11,395 bases of DNA. Source: Clostridia bacterium (lineage in GTDB: Bacteria > Bacillota > Dehalobacteriia > UBA4068). Where the stretch lies: assembly GCA_012515255.1 (NCBI GenBank), contig JAAYYR010000149.1:1-11395 (forward strand), given 5' to 3'. The notes under the pieces were generated by a model. The model was not told the origin of the DNA, searched no databases, and worked only from the letters and a program-made list of their open reading frames with translations. The translations under genes were made by a program, and so were the position numbers. Of the stretch, positions 1 through 5,945 are shown in pieces. Each line of letters starts with the position of its first letter. Position 1 is the first letter of the stretch.

Positions 1-461
1 AGATCCGCGAGAAAGTGGGCATTGTCTTCGGCAATCCCGAAACAACCTCCGGCGGCCGGGCGCTGAAATTTTATTCCTCAGTACGGGTGGAGGTGCGCCG
101 CGGCGAGACGATCAAGAACGGCACGGAGATGATCGGCTGCCGCACCAAAGCCAAAATCGTCAAGAATAAAGTAGCTCCGCCCTTTAAGCAGGCGGAATTC
201 GATATTATGTATGGCCGAGGCATTTCGGCTACCGGCAATATCCTTGATTTGGCGGCCGAGATGAAAATTATCGATAAGGCCGGCTCCTGGTTTAGCTATC
301 AGGGCGAGCGAATCGGCCAGGGGCGCGAGAACGCCAAGGATTATTTGGAGAATAACCCGGAGATGATGCTGGAGATCGAAAAACAGGTGCGGGACAAAGC
401 CTTCGCTACCGCTTCCGGCGAAGGAGAAAAAGCCGATGGCCTGGCGCAAAGCAAAGAATGA
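1..461 (+). CDS. recA: RecA recombinase, C-terminal part (5' end outside window)
   Basis: RecA is the DNA strand-exchange ATPase that forms filaments on single-stranded DNA, drives homologous recombination and triggers LexA self-cleavage. Only the last 152 residues are present; the reading frame enters at base 3 and ends at TGA 459-461. Diagnostic RecA stretches are visible: REKVGIVFGNPETTSGGRAL (the part of the core with the DNA-binding L2 region), then ALKFYSSVRVEVRR, KVAPPFKQAEFDIMYGRGIS, and the C-terminal small domain with GSWFSYQGERIGQGRENAK. The tail after about residue 135 of the fragment is short and rich in Glu and Lys, as is normal for RecA. The last 26 bases overlap recX. A GTG codon at base 15 is internal valine, not a start. 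Confidence 0.98.
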   Translation, partial: IREKVGIVFGNPETTSGGRALKFYSSVRVEVRRGETIKNGTEMIGCRTKAKIVKNKVAPPFKQAEFDIMYGRGISATGNILDLAAEMKIIDKAGSWFSYQGERIGQGRENAKDYLENNPEMMLEIEKQVRDKAFATASGEGEKADGLAQSKE

Positions 462-978
462 TTTGGCCGGAGCCGCGGAGCGGGTATTATCCGCGGCTTT
501 GCAATATTTGGCGCGGCGCGATTATACAATAGCCGAGCTGCGCGGCAAGTTGCTCGATCGCGGCGCGGATGCTGAGCGGGTGAGCGAGGTCATCGCCAGG
601 CTGCGGCGGGAGCGGTATCTGGACGACGCGCGCTATGCCTTGGCTTATACCCGCGACCGCCGCGAATTCCGGCCTTGCGGCGCGTCCGCGATCCGCCATG
701 AGCTGGCAAGGCGCGGCGTGGCGGCGGAGCTGATCGACGCTGCGCTTAGCGCGGAGTACGGCGAGGATGAGCAGCGGCTGGCGCTGCGGCGGCTGCTGGA
801 GAAAGAGCCGCCAACCGCTCCGGCCGGCCAAATGGGGCCTGATGATGCTCAGGCGCGACGCAAAGCGCGCGAGCGCCAGTACCGCCGTTTATTGGCCAAG
901 GGGTTTCCGCAGGCGATGATACTCGGCGAAATGCGCCGTATCGATGACGCTGTTGCTGAGGCGGAAAAAATATATTGA
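436..978 (+). CDS. recX: RecX regulatory protein
   Basis: RecX binds RecA filaments and limits their extension and ATPase activity, damping recombination and the SOS response. The 180-residue product is of usual length for the family and is made of charged helical repeats. Family signatures are AALQYLARRDYTIAELRGKL in the first repeat, then VIARLRRERYLDDARYALAY and the RHELARRGVAAELIDAAL helix in the second. The third repeat (about residues 145-180) has RRLLAKGFPQAMILGEMRR. The ATG at 436 is preceded by an AAGGAG ribosome binding site at 421-426, nine bases upstream, lying inside recA. Together with the 26-base overlap this indicates translational coupling to recA. A linker near residues 124-138 (PPTAPAGQMGPDD) is Pro/Gly rich. 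The gene is very GC rich, in sharp contrast to the sequence after its stop. Confidence 0.93.
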   Translation: MAWRKAKNDLAGAAERVLSAALQYLARRDYTIAELRGKLLDRGADAERVSEVIARLRRERYLDDARYALAYTRDRREFRPCGASAIRHELARRGVAAELIDAALSAEYGEDEQRLALRRLLEKEPPTAPAGQMGPDDAQARRKARERQYRRLLAKGFPQAMILGEMRRIDDAVAEAEKIY

Positions 979-1003
979 CACAGACCAGGAAAAATAATAT
1001 GAT
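975..1003 (+). promoter_or_regulatory. Sigma-A type promoter at the end of recX
   Basis: A perfect -35 box TTGACA (975-980) overlaps the recX stop codon (976-978). A -10 box TATGAT (998-1003, five of six consensus bases) follows after the optimal 17-base spacer. Transcription would start near 1010, inside the AT-rich gap, and run toward the terminator at 1177-1204 and then rny. The assignment is from consensus matching only. Confidence 0.6.
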
Positions 1004-1070
1004 TGTTATGATAAGGTATGGTTTGAATCTATGCTGAAATAGTTCAGTCAATAGATGATGCTTATCTTTA

Positions 1071-1129
1071 TATATATATATTTTATGTGCATATTGCTGT
1101 TTAGCCTGATATAGATATATATATATTTT
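1071..1129. repeat. Two exact 14-bp AT direct repeats
   Basis: The sequence TATATATATATTTT occurs exactly at 1071-1084 and again at 1116-1129, with start points 45 bases apart, inside the AT-rich gap. The TA runs are self-complementary, so the copies could also pair with each other in RNA. They may be simple low-complexity sequence. Confidence 0.6.
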
Positions 1130-1138
1130 GTATAGCGA

Positions 1139-1158
1139 TTTATCCCCGCGGGGATAAA
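1139..1158. repeat. Perfect 20-bp palindrome
   Basis: TTTATCCCCGCGGGGATAAA reads identically on both strands. The GC-rich core sits in otherwise AT-rich DNA. As RNA it can form an 8-bp stem with a CGCG loop; as DNA it could be a site for a dimeric regulator. It has no T-run after it, so it is not itself a terminator. The half-site resembles part of type I-E CRISPR repeats, but there is only one copy. Confidence 0.75.
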
Positions 1159-1176
1159 CAGGTCATCTATATATTC

Positions 1177-1204
1177 AAAACCGAGCCTTTTGCTCGGTTT
1201 TTTT
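1177..1204 (+). terminator. Intrinsic terminator between recX and rny
   Basis: The 5' arm AAAACCGAGC (1177-1186) pairs perfectly with GCTCGGTTTT (1192-1201) around a five-base loop CTTTT. A run of seven Ts (1198-1204) closes the structure. It would end transcripts from the recA-recX operon and from the promoter at 975-1003, yet it lies only 44 bases before rny. Confidence 0.88.
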
Positions 1205-1248
1205 AATTAAAATGTTAATTGTACGCTTAATCGACAAAATGAGAGAGG

Positions 1249-2802
1249 ATGAAGAAAAAGATGCCGTCATTTGCACAGATATTGATTTACCTGGCATTTT
1301 TAGTCGCCGGTATCCTAACCGGCTATCTGGTACGCAAAAAATTGGCTGAGGCCAGAATCAAATCCGCTGAGGAAGCAGCGGCGAAAATTTTAATCGACGC
1401 CAAAAAAGAAAGCGAGACCCGAAAAAAAGAAGCCTTATTAGAAGCCAAAGAAGAAATCCACCGGCTGCGTTCCGAGGCCGACCGGGATAACAAGGAACGC
1501 CGCAACGAAATTAAACATCAGGAAAACCGTTTGCAGAAAAAAGAGGAGGATATCGACCGCAAGCTCGAAGGGATTGAAAGAAAAGAAGAAAATATCCGCC
1601 GCCGGGAAACCGAGGTAGAAGAAAAATTAGCCAATGTAGAAAAATTAAAGCAACAAAAACTGGAGGAGTTGGAAAAAGTTTCAGGCATGACAGTCGCCGA
1701 AGCCAAACAGATCCTGCTTTCCAACATCGAGGAGGAAATCAGGCATGAGTCGGCGATTTTGATCCGCGATATCGAAAGCGCCGCCCGTGACGAGGGCGAG
1801 AAACGGGCCAGGGAAATCGTGGCCTCCGCCATCCAGCGCGTGGCCGCGGATCATGCCTCGGAAACCACGGTTTCTGTTGTCGCCCTGCCCAATGAGGAAA
1901 TGAAGGGCCGCATCATCGGCCGCGAGGGCCGTAATATCCGCACCTTGGAAACGCTGACCGGCGTCGATTTAATCATCGACGATACGCCGGAGGCGGTGAT
2001 TTTATCCGGCTTTGATCCTGTGCGGCGCGAGATCGCCCGCAATGCCTTGGAAAAACTGATCCTGGACGGCCGCATCCAACCCGGCCGCATTGAGGAAATG
2101 GTCGAGAAATCGCGTAAAGAGGTGGAGCAGCGTATTTGGGACGAGGGCGAGCAGGCTACATTCGACACCAATGTTCATGGCCTACACAGCGAGCTGATCA
2201 AGCTGCTCGGCCGCCTCAAATTCCGCACCAGCTATGGCCAAAACGTCTTAAAGCACAGCATTGAGGTTGCGCATCTGGCCGGCGTAATGGCGGCGGAGCT
2301 TGGCGCGGATATTACGCTTGCCAAGCGCGCCGGCCTGCTACATGATATCGGCAAGGCCATCGACCATGAGGTGGAAGGCTCTCATACCATGATCGGCGCT
2401 GATATCGCCCGCAAATATAAAGAAAGCCCGGAAGTGGTGCATGCCATCATGGCGCATCATGGCGATGTGGAAATCGGCTCCCTGGAGGCCGCTCTTGTTC
2501 AGGCGGCCGATACTGTTTCCGCCGCCCGCCCAGGCGCCAGACGGGAGACTCTGGAATATTATATCAAGAGGCTGCAAAAACTGGAGGAGATCGCCGACAG
2601 CTTCGATGGCGTGGAAAAATCTTTTGCCATCCAGGCCGGCCGCGAGGTCAGGATTATCGTGCAGCCGGATAAGATCGACGATCTGCTGGCGATTCGCACG
2701 GCGCGGGATATCTCCAAGCGTATCGAATCGGAGCTGGAATATCCGGGCCAGATCAAAGTGGTGGTGATTCGGGAGACTCGCGCTATCGAATACGCCAAGT
2801 AA
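1249..2802 (+). CDS. rny: Ribonuclease Y
   Basis: RNase Y is the membrane-anchored endoribonuclease that starts mRNA decay and processes leader RNAs in many Firmicutes. The 517-residue product has the full family layout: an N-terminal membrane helix (about residues 9-27), a long charged coiled coil (about 30-200), a KH RNA-binding domain with GRIIGREGR (220-228), and an HD hydrolase domain. Metal-site residues are visible in LKHS (H336), LLHDIGK (H365, D366), AHH (403-404) and AADTVSAARPG (D421). The C-terminal region IKVVVIRETRAIEYAK is typical. The start is uncertain: GAGAGAGG (1241-1248) touches the ATG at 1249, while the in-frame ATG at 1261 (MPSFAQ) sits about 12 bases after it. Only the first four residues are affected. 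The long coiled coil is locally Lys/Glu and A-rich in codon use compared with the GC-rich rest. Confidence 0.97.
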   Translation: MKKKMPSFAQILIYLAFLVAGILTGYLVRKKLAEARIKSAEEAAAKILIDAKKESETRKKEALLEAKEEIHRLRSEADRDNKERRNEIKHQENRLQKKEEDIDRKLEGIERKEENIRRRETEVEEKLANVEKLKQQKLEELEKVSGMTVAEAKQILLSNIEEEIRHESAILIRDIESAARDEGEKRAREIVASAIQRVAADHASETTVSVVALPNEEMKGRIIGREGRNIRTLETLTGVDLIIDDTPEAVILSGFDPVRREIARNALEKLILDGRIQPGRIEEMVEKSRKEVEQRIWDEGEQATFDTNVHGLHSELIKLLGRLKFRTSYGQNVLKHSIEVAHLAGVMAAELGADITLAKRAGLLHDIGKAIDHEVEGSHTMIGADIARKYKESPEVVHAIMAHHGDVEIGSLEAALVQAADTVSAARPGARRETLEYYIKRLQKLEEIADSFDGVEKSFAIQAGREVRIIVQPDKIDDLLAIRTARDISKRIESELEYPGQIKVVVIRETRAIEYAK

Positions 2803-2814
2803 TCAGCGAAGCCT

Positions 2815-2857
2815 AAGGCTGCCTGCGCGGGACAGATCATCCCGCCGGGCGGCCTTT
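2815..2857 (+). terminator. Strong intercistronic hairpin, possible weak terminator
   Basis: Bases 2815-2832 pair with 2840-2856 over about 17 base pairs, with one bulged C (2826), two G-U pairs and a seven-base loop CAGATCA. Only three Ts (2855-2857) follow and two of them are in the stem, so termination is probably partial at best. It may instead stabilise or separate the rny and ymdB parts of one mRNA. Confidence 0.4.
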
Positions 2858-2894
2858 AATCATTTGCGGGCGCAAGAGGGCGCAGGAGGTAAGC

Positions 2895-3683
2895 ATGCGT
2901 ATTTTATTTATCGGCGATATCGTCGGCCGGCCGGGAAGGAAAATGGTCTTTGAAAATCTGCCGCGGCTGATCGAGGAAAAGGCGATTGATTTCACCATTG
3001 CCAATGGCGAGAATACGTCGGGCGGCTTCGGCCTGACTCAGCGCAATTTTAGCGAATTGGTCGACTGCGGCGTCGACGCCTTTACCATGGGCAATCATAT
3101 CTGGGATAATAAAGATATATATAATTATATCGACGAAGAAATACGCCTGGTGCGCCCGGCCAATTATCCCGCGAGCGACCCGGGGCGCTGTTTTCAGGAA
3201 TTTACTGTCCAGGGCGAGCGCTTGATCATCACCAATATCGTGGGCAGCATCTATATGACGCCGGCCTATGATAACCCTTTTCAGGCGATCGACGCCCTGC
3301 TTAAACAGTTGCCCTGTCGCGACGAAGCAGCTATTTTTGTCGATTTTCACGCCGAGGCCACCTCGGAGAAGATGGCTATGGGCTGGTTTCTCGACGGCCG
3401 CGTTTCCGCGCTCGTCGGCACGCATACTCATATCCAGACCAATGACGCTCGTATCCTGCCCCGCGGCACCGGTTATCTGACTGACGCCGGCATGACCGGC
3501 CCCCGCGATTCAGTACTGGGCGTGGATAAGGATATCATCGTCAACCGTTTTCTCACCGGCTTCAGCTCCCGCTTTGAGCCTGCCCGCGGCGATATCCAGA
3601 TGAACGGCGTCATTTTCGATATTGGCTCAGATCACCGGGTCGGCGCTATGGAACTGCTTAATTTTTGGCAACCCTCTCTGTGA
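2895..3683 (+). CDS. ymdB: YmdB-family metallophosphoesterase (cyclic nucleotide phosphodiesterase)
   Basis: YmdB proteins are binuclear metal phosphodiesterases. The Bacillus subtilis member hydrolyses 2',3'- and 3',5'-cyclic nucleotides and affects biofilm versus motility decisions. The 262-residue product matches the family end to end and keeps the metal ligands: GDIVGRPG (D8), ANGENTSGGFG (E39, N40), MGNHIWD (N67, H68), VDFHAEATSEK (H152) and GTHTHIQT (H177, H179). The C-terminal RGDIQMNGV segment is also typical. A consensus AGGAGGT at 2884-2890 lies five bases before the ATG. It follows rny by 92 bases, the same neighbour as in Bacillus, and a strong hairpin lies between them. No signal peptide is present, so it acts in the cytoplasm. 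Products of RNase activity with 2',3'-cyclic ends are plausible substrates. Confidence 0.94.
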   Translation: MRILFIGDIVGRPGRKMVFENLPRLIEEKAIDFTIANGENTSGGFGLTQRNFSELVDCGVDAFTMGNHIWDNKDIYNYIDEEIRLVRPANYPASDPGRCFQEFTVQGERLIITNIVGSIYMTPAYDNPFQAIDALLKQLPCRDEAAIFVDFHAEATSEKMAMGWFLDGRVSALVGTHTHIQTNDARILPRGTGYLTDAGMTGPRDSVLGVDKDIIVNRFLTGFSSRFEPARGDIQMNGVIFDIGSDHRVGAMELLNFWQPSL

Positions 3684-3815
3684 TGTCCGGGATTTAGAGT
3701 AGACTTAACCTGTTTTCGCCGTAACGGATAGCCCATATGCCGACCGCCAAGGCTGATTTCGCCTTTCGGGATGGAGCGTCCGGCGCAGTTGGACTGTCTG
3801 AAAAGGAGGATGCTT

Positions 3816-4760
3816 ATGCCGAGGGTTTTGCGTGCGGACTGCCATGCGGACACAGCCCTGTGGTTGTTGGAGCAGCCCAGCCTTGTGGAGCTGTCTGGCT
3901 CGCATCAGGATTATCGCCGGATCAGCGAGTATCTTGATTTGGCGTTTTTGGCGATCTTTTTAGATGAGGCCGAGTATGAGCATGAGCTGCCGCGGCTGTT
4001 TGCGCGGCTGCTGCTGATGCTGAAAGCGGATATCGCGGCTCATGCCGACCTCGTGGAGCCGCTTTTATGGCGCGAGCAGCTAGAGCAAAGCGGCGCTGAT
4101 CTGCCTAAATTGCTGCTGCTTGGTGCGGAAGGGGCTTCCTGCCTGGGCGCTGACTGCCAGCATCTGGAAACATATTTTCAGGCGGGGCTGCGCTTTATCG
4201 GACTTACCTGGAATTATGCCAACGCCTATGCCGGCGGCTGCGGCGGCGCCGGCGGCCTGACCGAGGCCGGGCGGCGGCTCGTCGATCTATGCAATGCCAA
4301 AGGCTTGCTTCTTGACGGCGCGCATCTTAATGAGGCCAGCTTCTGGGATCTGGCGGAGCTGCGCCAATATCCTTTTATTGTTTCGCATACATGCTGCGCC
4401 GCGCTGCAGCCGCATCGCCGTAATCTCGATGATAGCCAGATGCTGGCGCTTGCCGAGCTGGACGGTGTGATGGGCATCACGTTTGTGCCGGATTTCCTGG
4501 GAGCTGCAGGAGATTTGCGCCGCCTTTGCGAACATATTGAGTACGCCGTGGCGCTGATCGGCAGTTGCCATGTGGCGCTGGGCAGCGATTTTGACGGCTG
4601 CGAACCGCATGCCGAGCTCTCGGGCGTGCAGACGCTGCCGCGGGTTTATACCGAGCTATGCCGCCGGGGCATGAATGCGGCGGATGTGGATAATGTGATG
4701 GGTAATAGCGTGGTCCGCCTGCTGGCGCGGGTATTGCCCAGCCGCGCCCGGCTGGACTGA
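3816..4760 (+). CDS. Membrane dipeptidase family (peptidase M19) protein
   Basis: M19 enzymes are zinc-dependent dipeptidases with an amidohydrolase-type barrel, cleaving L-L or L-D dipeptides. From the ATG at 3816 the product is 314 residues. Family residues are intact: H10 and D12 in ADCHADT, E105 in LGAEGAS, H170 in LDGAHLNEASFWDL, H191 in IVSHTCCAALQPHRRNL, and D258 in LGSDFDG. Other typical parts are GLTEAGRRLV and a C-terminal MGNSVVRLL. No signal peptide is seen, so a cytoplasmic role such as recycling peptide or murein dipeptides is likely; the substrate is not deducible. The start was chosen because AAGGAGGA (3803-3810) is placed six bases before it; in-frame ATGs at 3771 and 3810 lack such a site. 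The 132-base gap after ymdB shows no clear promoter, only a weak hairpin (3749-3765). Confidence 0.9.
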   Translation: MPRVLRADCHADTALWLLEQPSLVELSGSHQDYRRISEYLDLAFLAIFLDEAEYEHELPRLFARLLLMLKADIAAHADLVEPLLWREQLEQSGADLPKLLLLGAEGASCLGADCQHLETYFQAGLRFIGLTWNYANAYAGGCGGAGGLTEAGRRLVDLCNAKGLLLDGAHLNEASFWDLAELRQYPFIVSHTCCAALQPHRRNLDDSQMLALAELDGVMGITFVPDFLGAAGDLRRLCEHIEYAVALIGSCHVALGSDFDGCEPHAELSGVQTLPRVYTELCRRGMNAADVDNVMGNSVVRLLARVLPSRARLD

Positions 4761-4797
4761 GCGCAAGCCGCTTCTCAAGGATAAAGGACAGTGATTT

Positions 4798-5637
4798 ATG
4801 GCCGGCTTTGATCTGCATATTCATTCTACCGCATCGGACGGCGCAACAGCGCCGGCCGATTTGGTGGTTCTGGCTAAGGAGCAGGATTTGCTGGGCATCG
4901 CCATCACGGACCATGATACCACTTATGGCATTGCCGCGGCGGCGCAAAAAGCCGCCGAGCTTGATTTCCCCCTGATCGCCGGTATTGAGTTGTCGGCGGA
5001 GCAAAACGACAAGGATGTGCATATACTCGGCTACTGGCTGGATACGGAGAAGATCGAGTCAGACCCCAAGCTACGGGAAATGCATCAGTCGCGCTTCCGC
5101 CGCTGCCGCGAGATCGTTTCCCGGCTTAGCCGTTTGGGGATGGAGCTGGATGCGGAGCAGATTATCGCCATGTCGGGCGAGCATGGCACTCCAGGGCGGC
5201 CGCATATCGCCATGGCGCTGGTGCAGGCCGGCTATTGCGCCAATATCAAGGATGCCTTCAACAAATGGCTGGGCCGGGGCATGCCGGGCTATGTGGCGCG
5301 GCATAAGCTGGAGCCGCTGCAGGCGATTGAGATCATCCTGCGCGCCCAGGGCGTGCCGGTGCTGGCGCATCCGGGTCTTGGCGTGCCGGACGGCATTATC
5401 CCGCGCCTTGTTAAAGCGGGACTGGGCGGTATCGAGGTCTATCACCCGGATCATAATCCGATGACAGAGCGCCGCTATCTGCAGTTGGCGCATAAATTCC
5501 GCCTGGCCGCGACCGGCGGCTCGGATTTTCATGTGCAGGGCATCCGCAGCCTTGGCTGCCGCGTCACCACGGTGCGGCAAATGGCCAAACTGGCCGCTAA
5601 GCGCGAAGAACTGCTCGGTCGCTGCGGCCCGCAATAA
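4798..5637 (+). CDS. PHP-domain phosphoesterase, RNase AM/TrpH type
   Basis: This family (YciV/TrpH, also called Rnm) contains 3',5'-nucleoside bisphosphate phosphatases and 5'-3' exonucleases acting on short RNA. The 279-residue product is a single PHP domain of usual length. Metal motifs are complete: DLHIHSTASDG (H7, H9, D14), ITDHDTT (D38, H39), AGIELS (E64), VHILGYW (H75), VLAHPG (H191), VYHPDH (H216, H219) and TGGSDFH (D243, H245). The insertion with GTPGRPHIAMALVQAGY (130-146) is characteristic of this subfamily rather than of histidinol phosphatases. An AAAGGA site (4783-4788) stands nine bases before ATG 4798. It starts 37 bases after the dipeptidase and ends in tandem TAA stops. Its position after rny and ymdB suggests a shared role in RNA turnover; that link is inferred. 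Confidence 0.9.
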   Translation: MAGFDLHIHSTASDGATAPADLVVLAKEQDLLGIAITDHDTTYGIAAAAQKAAELDFPLIAGIELSAEQNDKDVHILGYWLDTEKIESDPKLREMHQSRFRRCREIVSRLSRLGMELDAEQIIAMSGEHGTPGRPHIAMALVQAGYCANIKDAFNKWLGRGMPGYVARHKLEPLQAIEIILRAQGVPVLAHPGLGVPDGIIPRLVKAGLGGIEVYHPDHNPMTERRYLQLAHKFRLAATGGSDFHVQGIRSLGCRVTTVRQMAKLAAKREELLGRCGPQ

Positions 5638-5657
5638 TAATATCCGCTGCGTTTTCA

Positions 5658-5663
5658 TATAAT
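5658..5663 (+). promoter_or_regulatory. Isolated TATAAT -10 element
   Basis: A perfect TATAAT lies in the 62-base gap before the small coiled-coil gene. No good -35 box or TGn extension accompanies it, so promoter activity is doubtful. A 12-bp palindrome AAGAGTACTCTT (5674-5685) lies between it and the ribosome binding site and might be an operator. Confidence 0.25.
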
Positions 5664-5699
5664 ATCCCTGGGGAAGAGTACTCTTTCAGGAGGGATAGC

Positions 5700-5936
5700 A
5701 TGGAAAAGGATATCGAGCGGATGTATCAGGAAAAAATCAAAAGGCTGGAGGAGGATGTCTCCGGTCTGCGCATGAGCCGACGCATTATGATGACCTTGCT
5801 GGAGCAAACCCAGCTTAGCAATAAAGCCGAACAAGAGCGGCTGCTGCACGAAAATCAACGTCTTAACCGGCAGGTATCCACCTATGCCAAACAGCTATGG
5901 CAAATGAAGACCCGCGTCGCCATGCGAGAGGAATGA
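5700..5936 (+). CDS. Small coiled-coil protein of unknown function
   Basis: This 78-residue protein is not recognised. It is highly charged and almost all predicted helix, with heptad-like spacing of Leu, Met and Ile in two blocks (about residues 8-36 and 45-70), separated by QTQLSNKAEQ. Distinct segments are KIKRLEEDVSGLRMSRR and LHENQRLNRQVSTYAKQLW. There is no Cys pair, signal peptide or membrane helix. It has a strong ribosome binding site, AGGAGGG at 5688-5694, five bases before the ATG, which supports it being a real gene. Its stop is nine bases before the membrane protein that follows, so the two are almost certainly co-translated. A dimerising adaptor or regulatory partner of that membrane protein is possible but speculative. 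Confidence 0.72.
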   Translation: MEKDIERMYQEKIKRLEEDVSGLRMSRRIMMTLLEQTQLSNKAEQERLLHENQRLNRQVSTYAKQLWQMKTRVAMREE

Positions 5937-5945
5937 AGGCAGTAC

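Larger units (their letters stand above)
1010..1204 (+). ncRNA. Putative structured leader or small RNA upstream of rny
   Basis: This stretch lies between a near-consensus promoter and a strong intrinsic terminator, so a discrete transcript of about 195 nt is predicted. Visible pairings are: GGTTTGAAT (1020-1028) with ATTCAAAACC (1173-1182, one bulged A); a small CTGAA/TTCAG hairpin (1034-1047); ATAGATGA (1051-1058) with TCATCTAT (1163-1170); possible pairing of two TA tracts (1071-1080, 1116-1125); and the palindromic hairpin at 1139-1158. The outermost pairing uses part of the terminator 5' arm (1177-1182), so terminator and long-range stem are partly exclusive, as in an attenuator. No known riboswitch consensus was recognised. 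It may be a regulatory leader of rny, a free small RNA (6S-like in length and rod shape but not in recognised sequence), or a tiny mRNA. No clear promoter lies between the terminator and rny. Confidence 0.4.

Noticed and set aside
999..1037. A 12-codon leader peptide ORF (ATG 999) after an AGGA site
   Set aside because: The ATG lies within the -10 region of the promoter, so the main predicted transcript would not contain it; there is no pattern of regulatory codons.
1139..1158. Resemblance of the palindrome to a CRISPR repeat half
   Set aside because: Only one copy is present, with no spaced repeats and no cas genes in the window.
2559..2840. Minus-strand and alternate-frame ORFs opposite rny, ymdB, the dipeptidase and other genes
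   Set aside because: All overlap well-supported genes, lack ribosome binding sites and show no family motifs.
3684..3815. Possible riboswitch or T-box between ymdB and the dipeptidase
   Set aside because: Only short stems are visible and no conserved T-box or riboswitch core sequence could be identified; no promoter or terminator accompanies them.
2803..3815. Missing spoVS next to rny-ymdB as evidence of a lost sporulation gene
   Set aside because: Absence from one window says nothing about the rest of the genome, and gene order around ymdB varies.
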